35,415 nucleotides of DNA from Tissierella_B sp964485455 (GCA_964485455.1 CAZAJU010000009.1:1-35415); one strand, 5' to 3'. Shown: positions 23,587 through 33,540, counted from the first letter of the stretch. Numbers and translations: made by a program. The notes: a model not told the origin generated them from the sequence alone.

Positions 23587-24534
23587 ATGAACCTGTGTTT
23601 AGGTGGTATCAAGGTTTTTACTGGCAATGCCAACAGGAATTTAGTAAGAGATATTTGTTCAAATTTAGATATTAGCATGGGTGCTTGTGATGTTACTCAT
23701 TTCAGTGATGGAGAGATAAATGTAAACATAGGTGAAACCGTTAGAGGCGCAGATGTTTTTATTATTCAACCTACACATTCACCAGTAAATGATAATTTAA
23801 TGGAACTATTAATAATGATTGATGCAGTTAAAAGAGCATCTGCAGGAAGAATAAATGCGGTTATTCCATATTACGGGTATGCAAGACAAGATAGAAAGAC
23901 TAAGGCAAGAGAACCTATTACAGCCAAATTGGTAGCTGATATAATTACAAAAGCTGGAGCAGATAGAGTAGTAACTATGGATTTACATGCAGGACAAATC
24001 CAAGGATATTTTGATATCCCAGTAGACCACCTTTCAGCAATCCCAATACTTGCTCATTATTTTGAATTCTTAAAAGGAACTGATTCTGTTATAGTATCTC
24101 CTGACTTAGGTGGAGTTACAAGAGCAAGACAATTTGCTAATATATTGGATATGCCAATCGCAATTATTGAGAAGAGAAGACCAAAGCCTAACGTATCAGA
24201 GGTTATGAATGTAATCGGTGATATACAAGGTAAGAATGTAATAATAGTGGATGATATAATTGATACAGCAGGAACTATAGTAAAGGCTGCTAGTGTATTA
24301 AAGGATTTTGGAGCTAAGAAAGTTTATGGATGTGCAACTCATGGAGTACTATCAGGACCAGCAGTGGAGAGAATATGCAACTCTGAACTTGAAAAATTTG
24401 TAATTACCGATACAATCCCGTTAAGCGAAGGATTTAAAGCTGATAAGATTGATGTGGTAAGTGTAGCTGCACTTTTTGCTAAGGCAATTAGAAAAATTAA
24501 TAGCAGTGAATCTGTAAGCATTCTTTTTGATTAA
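23587..24534 (+). CDS. prs: Ribose-phosphate pyrophosphokinase (PRPP synthase)
   Basis: A 315-residue cytoplasmic enzyme making PRPP from ribose-5-phosphate and ATP for nucleotide, His and Trp synthesis. GEINVNIGETVRGADVF begins the catalytic half; the flexible-loop and signature region is TMDLHAGQIQGYFDIPVDHL near 129-148, and the PRPP-binding loop is VDDIIDTAGTI near 222-232. AGGAGG precedes the ATG. It is 18 bp after glmU and 15 bp before pth, so co-transcription is likely. Confidence 0.96.
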   Translation: MNLCLGGIKVFTGNANRNLVRDICSNLDISMGACDVTHFSDGEINVNIGETVRGADVFIIQPTHSPVNDNLMELLIMIDAVKRASAGRINAVIPYYGYARQDRKTKAREPITAKLVADIITKAGADRVVTMDLHAGQIQGYFDIPVDHLSAIPILAHYFEFLKGTDSVIVSPDLGGVTRARQFANILDMPIAIIEKRRPKPNVSEVMNVIGDIQGKNVIIVDDIIDTAGTIVKAASVLKDFGAKKVYGCATHGVLSGPAVERICNSELEKFVITDTIPLSEGFKADKIDVVSVAALFAKAIRKINSSESVSILFD

Positions 24535-24549
24535 ATTGGAGTTGATAAT

Positions 24550-25128
24550 TTGTATGTAGTTATAGGATTAGGAAACCCTGGAAAGGATTATACTAATACA
24601 AGACATAATGTTGGTTTTGAAGCTATTGATATTTTAGCTAAAAGAAACAAGATTGACTTAAATAAGATTAAATTCCAAGCTGTATATGGTGAAGGAAGAA
24701 TTGGGAATGAAAAGGTATTGTTGGTAAAGCCTCAAACCTTTATGAATAATAGTGGAGTAACAGTTAGAGAAATATTCCAATTCTATAAAATTGATGTTCA
24801 GAATATTATAGTCATAGTAGATGATATAGATATAGACTTTTCTTCAATTAGAGTAAAGCAAAAGGGTAGCGCAGGCTCCCATAATGGGCTAAAGTCTATT
24901 ATTTATCACCTACAAGATGAAAACTTCCCTAGAGTTAAAATAGGTATTGGGAAGAAACACTCTAATCAGGATTTGGCAGATTTTGTTCTAAGCCGATTTT
25001 CAAAGGAAGAAAGGCCAGAAATAGAATTATCGTTAATTACTGCAGCAGAAGCCGTAGAGAATATTATAATGCAAGATATAAACTATGCCATGAATAAGTT
25101 TAACATTAAACCTAAGGCCCAGGAATAA
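24550..25128 (+). CDS. pth: Peptidyl-tRNA hydrolase
   Basis: A 192-residue enzyme freeing tRNA from peptidyl-tRNA released early from ribosomes (spoVC in B. subtilis). Catalytic GLGNPGKDY and NTRHNVGFEA hold the active Asn and His20; FMNNSG and GSAGSHNGLKSI are the other family motifs. The start codon is TTG at 24550: GGAG lies in place, the next residues YVVIGLGNPG are typical, and the nearby ATG at 24554 is out of frame. The sigma-F control gene fin, found after pth in B. subtilis, is absent. Confidence 0.94.
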   Translation: MYVVIGLGNPGKDYTNTRHNVGFEAIDILAKRNKIDLNKIKFQAVYGEGRIGNEKVLLVKPQTFMNNSGVTVREIFQFYKIDVQNIIVIVDDIDIDFSSIRVKQKGSAGSHNGLKSIIYHLQDENFPRVKIGIGKKHSNQDLADFVLSRFSKEERPEIELSLITAAEAVENIIMQDINYAMNKFNIKPKAQE

Positions 25129-25136
25129 ACCTGGGC
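25117..25136 (+). terminator. Weak hairpin at the end of pth
   Basis: A 7-bp stem GCCCAGG/CCTGGGC with a 6-nt loop spans the pth stop codon. There is no T-run, so it may pause transcription or protect the mRNA rather than end it. Confidence 0.3.
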
Positions 25137-25163
25137 TTGAGGTGTTATTTGAGGAGTTTGAAT

Positions 25164-28100
25164 ATGGATTTTTTAATCGATCCGCTGAGGAATCTAGATT
25201 CCTATAGCAAATTATTAAATGAAATAAAGGATAGGGTCACTCCTATATCCACTTTTGGGATCATAGATGAAAATCTAGGACATTTTTGTTATGCTCTTAA
25301 GGAGCAAACAGGAAAACAAATCCTTTTGATTACATATGATGAGTCTAGAAGCAGATTTTTATATGAGGATATTAAAAATCTGGGAAGTGAATGTCCCGTT
25401 CTTTTTCCAAAAAGAGAGTTACTGCTTTATGACATAGATGCATTTAGCTCAGAAAGGCAGGTTCAAAGACTTAATGTTCTATCTAGACTTAATAATGAGG
25501 AAGACCTTATTGTTTTAACCTCAATCTCTGCTATATTAGATAAGATTCCGAATGGAAATTTATTCCAGGAATATACCCAAGTATTAGAAAGAGGAGGTAA
25601 GCTCAATTTAGATGAATCAATTTCTACCTTTATAAGTGGTGGATATGAAAGGGTTCATATGGTTGAGGGAATCGGCCAGTTCAGCATCAGAGGCGGTATC
25701 CTGGATTTCTTTCCACCAGATGGTTTGAATCCATATAGGGTTGAGCTCTTTGATGATGAGATAGATTCTATAAGAACCTTTGATATGAATACCCAAAGGT
25801 CCATTGATAATATTGAATCGGTTAAGATCCCTCCTGTAAAAGAAATCATAATAACAAATGAATTTAAAAAAGATATAATAACTAACCTCCAAAAGGACTT
25901 AAAGAAAACACTTGCTAAGGCATCTACAAAGCAGGCAGAAACAACAGTCAAGGAGAAATTTAATAGATATCTGGAGCTTATTGAACAGGAAAGCTACATG
26001 TCCAATAGAGACTTGATAATACCATATATTCCAGAGGATTATTTAACTAATATCTTAAGCTACTTTAAGGAAGATTTTATTATCCTTATGGATGAGCCTA
26101 AGAGAGTAGAAGAAAGCTTTAACAGTTTTAAAGAAGATTTCAATATGAGATATATGGATCTTTTTGAAATTGGTGAAGTTTTACCAGGTCATATCAACAT
26201 CAGTTATGAGTACAAGGATTTGTTGCCGGATATACTAAATAATACCTGTATTACAAATAGTGCTCTTATAAAGGACAGCTTATTCAATCCAAAATCAATA
26301 ATAAACTTTTCTCTCAAGTCCATGCAAAGTTATCATTCCAAAATGGAACTATTGAAAGAGGATTTAGAACATTATAGATATAGGGGATATAAGATAATTA
26401 TTCTTTCGGGTACGGAGGAAAGAGGGCATAGGCTACAGCAAAGTTTACGTGAGATTGGTATAGAGAGTAGCTTCTTTCCCAATAGAGACCAGGAAATAAA
26501 ATCAGGACAGGTTTTTATTACTCCAGGCAGCTTAAGGGGAGGATTTGAGTATACCTCCTTAAAACTTGTTGTGATTAGTGATAAGGAGATATTTGGCGCA
26601 GGAAAGGTCAAGTCTTCTAAAAAGCGTAAGAAGAGCAAGGAAAATCAGCTTAGTTTTTCAGACTTAAATGTGGGTGATTTTGTTGTTCATGAAACTTACG
26701 GAATTGGACAATATGAAGGGGTTGAACAGCTAAATATCCAGGGAGTTAAAAAGGATTTTCTTTCTATACAGTATAAGGGTAAGGATAAACTTTATCTTCC
26801 TGTAGATCAAATGAATTTAATTCAGAAATATATAGGCTCTGAAACAAGACCTAAGATCAATAAATTAAGTAGCCCAGAATGGAGTAAAGCAAAGACCAAA
26901 GTAAAAAAAGCTGTTGAAGAGATGGCTATGGATTTGGTAGAACTCTATGCAAAACGTGAAAAACTTAAAGGGCATGCATTTGGAGAGGATTCACCTTGGC
27001 AAAGACAGTTTGAAGATATGTTTCCATATGAGGAAACAGATGGTCAACTAAGAAGTGTTGAGGAAATTAAGGTGGATATGGAAAAATCAAGGCCCATGGA
27101 CAGGCTTTTGTGTGGGGATGTGGGCTATGGAAAGACAGAGGTAGCATTAAGAGCTGCTTTTAAAGCCATAATGGATGGTAAACAAGTAGCTATATTGGTA
27201 CCAACGACTATACTAGCCCAACAGCATTATAATACGATTATGGATAGATTTAGCAATTTTCCAGTAAAGGTAGCCCTATTAAGCAGATTTAAAAGTGCTC
27301 ATGAGCAGAAGATATCCATTGAAGCAATTAGAAAGGGAACTATTGATTTAGTAGTAGGTACCCATCGTATCCTATCAAAGGATATTTCCTTTAAGGATTT
27401 AGGACTTCTAATAATAGATGAAGAGCAAAGATTTGGAGTTAAACATAAGGAAGCTTTGAAGAAGTTAAAAGAAAGCGTGGATGTTTTGACTCTATCGGCT
27501 ACGCCAATACCTAGAACATTACACATGTCCTTAGTCGGGGTAAGGGACATGTCGGTATTAGAAGAACCTCCAGAGGAAAGATATCCTATTCAAACCTATG
27601 TAGTGGAATTTAATCCTCAGATGATTAGGGATGCAATTCTTCGAGAAATAGGTAGGGGGGGACAAGTTTATTTCGTATATAATAGGGTAGAGTCCATTGA
27701 CATGATTGCCTCAAAGCTAAGAGCATTAGTACCTGAAGCCACTTTTGCAATAGGACATGGTCAAATGGGTGAAAGACAATTAGAAAAGATAATGATAGAC
27801 TTTATGGACAAACAACAAGATGTTCTCGTTTGCACCACTATTATTGAAACAGGTCTTGATATATCTAATGTAAATACAATTGTTATATATGATGCTGATA
27901 AAATGGGTCTATCACAGCTATACCAGCTTAGAGGAAGGGTTGGAAGGTCTAATAGAGTAGCATATAGTTACTTAACCTATGAGAGAGATAAAGTATTAAC
28001 TGAGGTAGCAGAAAAGAGGCTAAGAGCCATTAAGGAGTTTACAGAATTTGGCTCTGGATATAAGATTGCTATGAGGGACCTAGAAATAAGAGGTGCAGGA

Positions 28101-28655
28101 AATATGATAGGTCATGCTCAACATGGACATATGGAATCCATAGGATATGATTTATATGTTAAGTTTCTAGGTCAAGCTATAAGTAGACTTAAAGGAGAGG
28201 TTGTAAAGGAAACAATTGACACTACAATTGACCTTAAAGTTGATGGATATATTCCTAATAAATATATATCAGATGAAGAACAGAAAATAGAAGTTTATAA
28301 GAAAATATCGTCCCTTGAAACCTTAACGGATTTTGATGAACTTTTAGATGAGCTAATTGATAGATTTGGGGATTTGCCAGGTGAAGTAGAAAATCTCTTG
28401 GAGATTTCCTATATTCGTGCTAATGCAAGTAAGGCAGGTATTAAGAATATAATTCAGAGGGATAAGGACATAAAGTTAGAGTTTGCAAATACGGATAAGC
28501 TTACTGTGGAGTTAATTCAATACCTATCTCAAGAATATGGAAAGAGGCTTTCATTTGATTTATCATCATCACCTTATTTCCTATTTAAGGCAAAAAATAC
28601 TCTTTTGGAGCTTAAGAGTTTAGTAGAAAAAATTAACGGTTTTATTAAAGAGTAA
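25164..28655 (+). CDS. mfd: Transcription-repair coupling factor Mfd
   Basis: A 1163-residue ATP-driven translocase that removes RNA polymerase stalled at DNA damage and recruits UvrA. The N-terminal UvrB-like region includes GGYERVHMVEGIGQFSIRGG. An RNA-polymerase-interacting domain begins at GDFVVHETYGIGQYEGV near residue 508. The helicase core has GDVGYGKTE (Walker A), IIDEEQRFGV (Walker B), LSATPIPRTLHMSL and the Mfd-specific GRVGRSNR; the UvrA-inhibiting C-terminal TRCF domain follows. The ATG at 25164, with GAGGAG before it, is preferred to a TTG 27 bp upstream. Confidence 0.95.
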   Translation: MDFLIDPLRNLDSYSKLLNEIKDRVTPISTFGIIDENLGHFCYALKEQTGKQILLITYDESRSRFLYEDIKNLGSECPVLFPKRELLLYDIDAFSSERQVQRLNVLSRLNNEEDLIVLTSISAILDKIPNGNLFQEYTQVLERGGKLNLDESISTFISGGYERVHMVEGIGQFSIRGGILDFFPPDGLNPYRVELFDDEIDSIRTFDMNTQRSIDNIESVKIPPVKEIIITNEFKKDIITNLQKDLKKTLAKASTKQAETTVKEKFNRYLELIEQESYMSNRDLIIPYIPEDYLTNILSYFKEDFIILMDEPKRVEESFNSFKEDFNMRYMDLFEIGEVLPGHINISYEYKDLLPDILNNTCITNSALIKDSLFNPKSIINFSLKSMQSYHSKMELLKEDLEHYRYRGYKIIILSGTEERGHRLQQSLREIGIESSFFPNRDQEIKSGQVFITPGSLRGGFEYTSLKLVVISDKEIFGAGKVKSSKKRKKSKENQLSFSDLNVGDFVVHETYGIGQYEGVEQLNIQGVKKDFLSIQYKGKDKLYLPVDQMNLIQKYIGSETRPKINKLSSPEWSKAKTKVKKAVEEMAMDLVELYAKREKLKGHAFGEDSPWQRQFEDMFPYEETDGQLRSVEEIKVDMEKSRPMDRLLCGDVGYGKTEVALRAAFKAIMDGKQVAILVPTTILAQQHYNTIMDRFSNFPVKVALLSRFKSAHEQKISIEAIRKGTIDLVVGTHRILSKDISFKDLGLLIIDEEQRFGVKHKEALKKLKESVDVLTLSATPIPRTLHMSLVGVRDMSVLEEPPEERYPIQTYVVEFNPQMIRDAILREIGRGGQVYFVYNRVESIDMIASKLRALVPEATFAIGHGQMGERQLEKIMIDFMDKQQDVLVCTTIIETGLDISNVNTIVIYDADKMGLSQLYQLRGRVGRSNRVAYSYLTYERDKVLTEVAEKRLRAIKEFTEFGSGYKIAMRDLEIRGAGNMIGHAQHGHMESIGYDLYVKFLGQAISRLKGEVVKETIDTTIDLKVDGYIPNKYISDEEQKIEVYKKISSLETLTDFDELLDELIDRFGDLPGEVENLLEISYIRANASKAGIKNIIQRDKDIKLEFANTDKLTVELIQYLSQEYGKRLSFDLSSSPYFLFKAKNTLLELKSLVEKINGFIKE

Positions 28656-28723
28656 ACTAATGTATAATTGAATAACTTGAAGTTAAAGTTAAATTGATTT
28701 AATTATTAGAGAGGATGTTTTTA

Positions 28724-29659
28724 TTGATTAAAATTAAGAAAAGCTGGGCTACGTTAATTCTTGTGTTAATTATATCCATTGTATTATCAGCTTGTACAAA
28801 GAACACTGAAGGTCTTGTTGGAAGTGTTGATGGACAGGATATAACTCAAGAGGAATTTGATGCAGATTTTAAGGTGTTTAAGAGTCTCTATGAAAGAGAG
28901 CTTGGTGAAGATGCTCTCGAACAGACAGGACAAGATGGAGTAAGCTTAGGCGAGTCCTTAAAGGAGAGTATCCTAGAAAAGCTTATTATGGAAAAGCTTA
29001 TAGCTAAGGAATCAGAAAAACTTAATATTACAGTAAGCGATGAAGAGCTTAGAGAAGCCGTACAAAAATCCATAGATGAAATGGGTGGACAGGAGAGCTT
29101 CGATGAGTTCTTGACTAGTATGAATCTTACAAGAGAATTTTATGAATCTAACCTTAAGAAAGAGCTTTTGGTTCAGAAACATAAAGAAGCCTTTTTGGAA
29201 ACCATTGAAGTAACAGATGAGGATGGTAATGCTTACTTCGAAGAGAACAAGGATGCTGCTACTATAGTAAAAGCCAGCCATATTTTGGTAGCAACTGAAG
29301 AGGAAGGGAAAAAAGTACTAGAAAGACTAAAAAATGGGGAAGAATTTGCTACCATAGCGACCCTAGAATCCCTAGATAGTGTATCTGCAGCAAATGGAGG
29401 GGATATAGGTTATTTTGGAAGAGGCAAGATGATTGCTGAATTCGAAGAAGCTGCATTTTCTCTTGAAGAAGGAGAAACTAGTGACCTGGTTAAGACTGAA
29501 GTAGGATATCATATTATTCGAGTTACAGAAAAAAAGGATACCTTTGAAGAGCTGAAACCAGAGATAATAAACCTTCTTAAGGAAAATAAATATTTAGAAA
29601 AAGTACAAGAGCTTAGAGATAAAGCAAAGGTAGAAAAATATTTGGATTCAAGTAAGTAA
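28724..29659 (+). CDS. Peptidyl-prolyl cis-trans isomerase lipoprotein, PrsA/SurA-like
   Basis: A 311-residue lipoprotein that would help fold exported proteins at the outer face of the membrane. The signal MIKIKKSWATLILVLIISIV ends in lipobox LSAC. A SurA-N-like helical part follows, with a parvulin rotamase domain from about residue 180 (ASHILVATEEEG, FATIA, GGDIGYFGRGKM, EVGYHIIRV). The start is taken as TTG at 28724: AGAGG lies 9 nt upstream, while the ATG at 28715 directly touches this ribosome site. The Mfd-PrsA-SpoVT order is common in Clostridia. Confidence 0.85.
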   Translation: MIKIKKSWATLILVLIISIVLSACTKNTEGLVGSVDGQDITQEEFDADFKVFKSLYERELGEDALEQTGQDGVSLGESLKESILEKLIMEKLIAKESEKLNITVSDEELREAVQKSIDEMGGQESFDEFLTSMNLTREFYESNLKKELLVQKHKEAFLETIEVTDEDGNAYFEENKDAATIVKASHILVATEEEGKKVLERLKNGEEFATIATLESLDSVSAANGGDIGYFGRGKMIAEFEEAAFSLEEGETSDLVKTEVGYHIIRVTEKKDTFEELKPEIINLLKENKYLEKVQELRDKAKVEKYLDSSK

Positions 29660-29692
29660 TTGGTTAAATTTGAATAATCTAATACTTGTCGT

Positions 29693-29722
29693 GTATAAAT
29701 TTACCCTTTTAGTAGGATAATA
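29693..29722 (+). promoter_or_regulatory. Sigma-G-type promoter of spoVT
   Basis: GTATA (29693-29697) fits the sigma-G -35 (GnATR), and after 18 bp GATAATA (29716-29722) fits the -10 (CATnnTA, five of five fixed bases except the leading C). spoVT is sigma-G controlled in B. subtilis. No sigma-A pair fits better. Confidence 0.5.
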
Positions 29723-29755
29723 AGCTAACAGAACATAATTAAGGAGGGTTAAATT

Positions 29756-30307
29756 TTGAAGGCGACAGGAATTGTACGACGTATAGATGATCTTGGAAGA
29801 GTTGTTATTCCAAAGGAGATTAGAAGAACCCTTAGAATTAGAGAAGGTGATCCTTTGGAAATATTTACAGATAGAGAAGGACAGGTAATTTTAAAGAAAT
29901 ATTCACCAATTGGTGAATTGAATGAGTTTGCAACCGAATATTGTCAATCTTTACATGAAAATACCAATTATATATCTATAATAACCGATAGAGATACCAT
30001 AATTGCCATATCAGGTGGTTCTAAGAAGGAATACATGGAAAAGAGAATAAGTCCGGATTTAGAAAGATTGGCTGAGTCAAGAACTACCTTTGTAACAAGT
30101 GATTCCAATAAGCCTATAAAGATATATTATGAGGATGAGGGAGAGGATGCTTATTCTGCACAGGTTATTGCCCCAATAGTAATGCAGGGTGATCCTATTG
30201 GGGTAGTAGCACTTATATCCAAGGAACCTAATACAGTAATGGGAAAACTGGAAATTAAACTTGTTGAAACTGCAGCAGGATTTTTATCTAAACAGATGGA
30301 AAACTGA
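29756..30307 (+). CDS. spoVT: Stage V sporulation regulator SpoVT
   Basis: A 183-residue transcription factor acting in the forespore. An AbrB/SpoVT swapped-hairpin DNA-binding domain is at residues 1-50 (MKATGIVRRIDDLGRVVIPK, R-x-T-L-R-I-R-E-G-D), and a GAF-like sensor domain at about 55-183. The start codon is TTG at 29756 with AAGGAGGG upstream. A short 54-bp leader after a sigma-G-like promoter and the strong terminator after the gene make it an independent late-sporulation unit. Confidence 0.95.
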   Translation: MKATGIVRRIDDLGRVVIPKEIRRTLRIREGDPLEIFTDREGQVILKKYSPIGELNEFATEYCQSLHENTNYISIITDRDTIIAISGGSKKEYMEKRISPDLERLAESRTTFVTSDSNKPIKIYYEDEGEDAYSAQVIAPIVMQGDPIGVVALISKEPNTVMGKLEIKLVETAAGFLSKQMEN

Positions 30308-30333
30308 AACCTACCCTTAAGGGTAGGTTTTTT
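30308..30333 (+). terminator. Terminator of spoVT
   Basis: A 9-bp stem AACCTACCC/GGGTAGGTT with a TTAA loop is followed by six T, directly after the stop codon. Confidence 0.88.
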
Positions 30334-30407
30334 ATGGCTTTAATACATATATATATGATATAATAATTTGATTGATTTCTTAATGATTTATTTTAGGGGG
30401 TAAGTTA

Positions 30408-32018
30408 ATGTCTAAGGACAATAATTTTTTTAAAGGTGCTGCAATATTAAGCATCGCAGGTATTTTAGTTAAAATTTTAGGTGCAATTTATAGGATTCCA
30501 TTGTCAAATATAATAGGTGATCAAGGAATGGGATATTATCAAACAGCTTATCCATTTTATCAGCTGCTTCTAACCCTTTCTACATCAGGATTCCCAGTGG
30601 CAATAGCGAAAATTGTATCTGAAAAGAGAGCTATTGGGGATTATCGTAATGCGTATAAAGTGTTTAAGATAGCATTTTTAGGATTGCTAATAGGTGGAGT
30701 TTTATCCTCTTTATTTATTGCTCTAGGGGCAGAGACAATAGTTAAATCCGTTGGAAATTCAAATGCATATTATTCATTAATAGCATTGGTACCGGCATTG
30801 TTCTTTGTACCTATTATGTCCTCGGTTAGAGGATTTTTTCAAGGTAGAAAGACCATGGTTCCCACAGCTATATCTCAGATTATAGAACAGCTCGTAAGAG
30901 TAGTAGTAGGATTATTACTAACGGTTGCTTTACTGGATAGAGGAACTGCCCTTGCAGCAGGTGGTGCTTCTTTTGGAGGCTCTGCAGGTGCAATGGCTGG
31001 TATGGTGGTAATATTTATCATATATATAAAGCAGAGAAATAATATTAACGAAGAGATAAGATTAAGTTCTGTAAATAAGGAATATAGGGTCTCAAGAATA
31101 GTAAAGGATCTCTTGATGATTGCAATTCCCATAACTATTGGTTCAGCCATAGTACCTATTATGGACACCATAGATACTGCTCTAATTTTTCAAAGATTGC
31201 AGGTAATAGGCTATACTGAAAAAGTTGCAAATGATTTATATGGGCAGCTTAAAGGTAATGCTCAGACTCTTATTAACCTGCCTATGGTTTTTTCAGTATC
31301 TATAGCCATGAGCATGGTGCCTGCAATATCTGATGCCTATGCTAGAAAGAGCCATACTGAGATTAAGGAATTAATCTCCTCAGGAATAAGAATGACTCTT
31401 CTAATAGGATTGCCAGCTGCATTTGGATTATTTGTACTATCTACACCGGTTATAAAACTCCTTTATTTTACTAGATCTGCAGAGACCGTTGAAAGTACAG
31501 GAGGGATTTTAGCGGTTTTGTCCTTCAGTGTAATATTCTTAACTCTAGTACAAACATTGACTGCCATGTTGCAAGGAATTGGTAGAACCTTTGTCCCTGT
31601 AAAAAACCTTGCCATAGGTGCTATAGTAAAGGTAGTACTTACCTATATACTTACAGCAATACCTGCTATAAACATTAGGGGTGCAGCTATCAGTACGGTT
31701 ATAACCTATGCGATTGCCTCTATGCTAGATTTATATAGTATAGTAAGTATTACAAGGCTAAAACTTGATTATAAGACAATAATATTAAAGCCTTTAATAT
31801 CATCAATTGGTATGGCTATTACGGCGAGACTGGGTTATGTTATAGTAGCAGAAGTTGCGGGCAATACTATAGGGACTTTAGCGGGGGTCTTAGCAGGAGT
31901 AGTTGCCTATGCAGTGCTTCTTGTAATTACAGGAACCCTTACAAAGGATGATTATTCATTACTTCCTATGGGAGATAGAGTTGTTAAAAAGCTTGAAAAG
32001 TTTAAAATTCTTAAATAG
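30408..32018 (+). CDS. MATE/MOP-superfamily lipid flippase (YabM/SpoVB-like polysaccharide biosynthesis protein)
   Basis: A 536-residue membrane protein with about 14 helices. The start KGAAILSIAGILVKILGAIYR and the GYYQTAYPFYQLLL segment are typical of the SpoVB/MurJ-type branch of the MOP superfamily, which flips lipid-linked cell-wall or polysaccharide precursors. Its position between spoVT and yabN equals yabM of B. subtilis. A GGGGG ribosome site precedes the ATG. Substrate (lipid II for vegetative wall or cortex) is inferred from the family. Stop to the next gene is 15 bp, so they are co-transcribed. Confidence 0.88.
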   Translation: MSKDNNFFKGAAILSIAGILVKILGAIYRIPLSNIIGDQGMGYYQTAYPFYQLLLTLSTSGFPVAIAKIVSEKRAIGDYRNAYKVFKIAFLGLLIGGVLSSLFIALGAETIVKSVGNSNAYYSLIALVPALFFVPIMSSVRGFFQGRKTMVPTAISQIIEQLVRVVVGLLLTVALLDRGTALAAGGASFGGSAGAMAGMVVIFIIYIKQRNNINEEIRLSSVNKEYRVSRIVKDLLMIAIPITIGSAIVPIMDTIDTALIFQRLQVIGYTEKVANDLYGQLKGNAQTLINLPMVFSVSIAMSMVPAISDAYARKSHTEIKELISSGIRMTLLIGLPAAFGLFVLSTPVIKLLYFTRSAETVESTGGILAVLSFSVIFLTLVQTLTAMLQGIGRTFVPVKNLAIGAIVKVVLTYILTAIPAINIRGAAISTVITYAIASMLDLYSIVSITRLKLDYKTIILKPLISSIGMAITARLGYVIVAEVAGNTIGTLAGVLAGVVAYAVLLVITGTLTKDDYSLLPMGDRVVKKLEKFKILK

Positions 32019-32033
32019 ACAAAGGAGAAAACT

Positions 32034-33488
32034 ATGGGAAAAATCTATGTGGTTGGATTAGGACCTGGAAGTGTAGATGCGTTGACATTGGGAGCGGTAA
32101 ATCGTATAAAAGGTGGTAAAAACAACTTTTTAAGAACTGAAAAACACCCAACTATAAAGTATTTTCATGACAATAATATAGAATATAAATCCTATGATTA
32201 TATATATGATAGTGAAGAGGAATTCTTAACTGTATATAAGACCATTGTGGAGGAGTTAAAGAAAGAAGCTGAAGCTGAGGATGAAATAAATTACTATGTA
32301 CCAGGGAATCCTATGGTAGCTGAGAAAACTGTAGAACTCTTAATTGAATCGGATTTAGAAATAGAAATTGTATCAGGGATGAGTTTTATTGAGCCAATGA
32401 TTGAAATTGTAAAAAGAGACCCTATAAATGGGCTTAAGATAGTCGATGGTTCAGTTTTTGATAGCTTGATGGTTGATATCAATGTAGATACTATAATCAC
32501 CCAGGTTTATAATAAGCGTATTCTATCAGAGGTCAAGATAATACTTTCTGAAATATATTCTGATGATCATATAGTGTGGCTTATTCACAGCGGTGGCATA
32601 AGTGATGAGGAGAAGATAATTAAGATTCCTGTATTTGATTTGGATCGCTCGGAAGAAATAGGCCCATTAACCAGCATTTTCGTGCCCAAAATCGAAAAAA
32701 ATATTAAAAAGATATATGATTTTAACGATATTATGGGTATAATGAGGATATTAAGAGGTAGCGATGGATGTCCTTGGGATATAGAGCAGACTCATGAGTC
32801 CATTAGGCAGTCTTTAATAGAGGAAGCCTATGAGGTAGTAGATGCAATTGATAGCAAGGATTATGATAATCTATGTGAGGAGCTTGGTGATTTACTACTT
32901 CAAGTTGTGTTTCACAGCCAAATTGCATATGAAGAAGGCGAGTTTAACCCTATTGATATCACATCGTCTCTTGCAAACAAGTTAATTTTGCGCCATCCAC
33001 ATGTTTTTTCTCAAAAAAATGTGGAAAATTCAACAGAAGTATTATATAATTGGAATAAGATAAAATACGCAAATAGGAACATTACTACTCTCACTGGCAT
33101 ATTAAGAGATCTTCCTAAACTCCCAGCACTGATGTTAAGCTATAAAGTACAGGATAAGGCAGCTAGCATTGGCTTCGATTGGGATAATATTCAAGGGCCT
33201 ATAGATAAGGTTAACGAAGAATTTGATGAAGTACTTGATGCCATGAACAAATATGGAAAAGAAGATGAGCGAGTAGAAGGTGAAGTAGGAGACTTATTAT
33301 TTGCAGTAGTAAACCTATCAAGATTCCTAGATGTTAATCCAGAAGTAGCATTAAATAGAGCTATCAATAAATTCATCAAAAGACTTGAAGTCATGGAAGA
33401 CAAATCACAAGAGATAGGCAAGAATTTAGAGGATATGACTCTTGAGGAGTTAGACCAACTATGGAATGCAGCTAAAAAAACTGAGTAG
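32034..33488 (+). CDS. yabN: Bifunctional tetrapyrrole-methylase-like/MazG nucleotide pyrophosphohydrolase (YabN)
   Basis: A 484-residue fusion. Residues 1-225 have a tetrapyrrole (corrin/porphyrin) methylase fold, with VVGLGPGSVDALTLGA near 5-20 and the YYVPGNPMVAE loop near 88. Residues 230-480 hold two MazG units: EEAYEVVDAI...EELGDLLLQV near 265-295 and NEEFDEVLDAM...EGEVGDLLFAV near 390-425. The second half removes aberrant NTPs such as oxidised nucleotides. The substrate of the first half is not settled in the family, and its cobalamin link is only structural. It matches yabN of B. subtilis by order. AAAGGAG precedes the ATG. Confidence 0.9.
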   Translation: MGKIYVVGLGPGSVDALTLGAVNRIKGGKNNFLRTEKHPTIKYFHDNNIEYKSYDYIYDSEEEFLTVYKTIVEELKKEAEAEDEINYYVPGNPMVAEKTVELLIESDLEIEIVSGMSFIEPMIEIVKRDPINGLKIVDGSVFDSLMVDINVDTIITQVYNKRILSEVKIILSEIYSDDHIVWLIHSGGISDEEKIIKIPVFDLDRSEEIGPLTSIFVPKIEKNIKKIYDFNDIMGIMRILRGSDGCPWDIEQTHESIRQSLIEEAYEVVDAIDSKDYDNLCEELGDLLLQVVFHSQIAYEEGEFNPIDITSSLANKLILRHPHVFSQKNVENSTEVLYNWNKIKYANRNITTLTGILRDLPKLPALMLSYKVQDKAASIGFDWDNIQGPIDKVNEEFDEVLDAMNKYGKEDERVEGEVGDLLFAVVNLSRFLDVNPEVALNRAINKFIKRLEVMEDKSQEIGKNLEDMTLEELDQLWNAAKKTE

Positions 33489-33540
33489 GTGTGTTTTATA
33501 AATTAATATATCATAAGAACACTAAGAGGAGGAATTTATT

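Noticed and set aside
25617..25951. Two overlapping minus-strand open frames inside mfd
   Set aside because: They are shadows of the conserved Mfd frame and show no motifs.
32034..32710. Tetrapyrrole-methylase half of YabN as a cobalamin biosynthesis enzyme
   Set aside because: The MazG fusion and gene order identify it as YabN, whose methylase half is not known to act in corrin synthesis.
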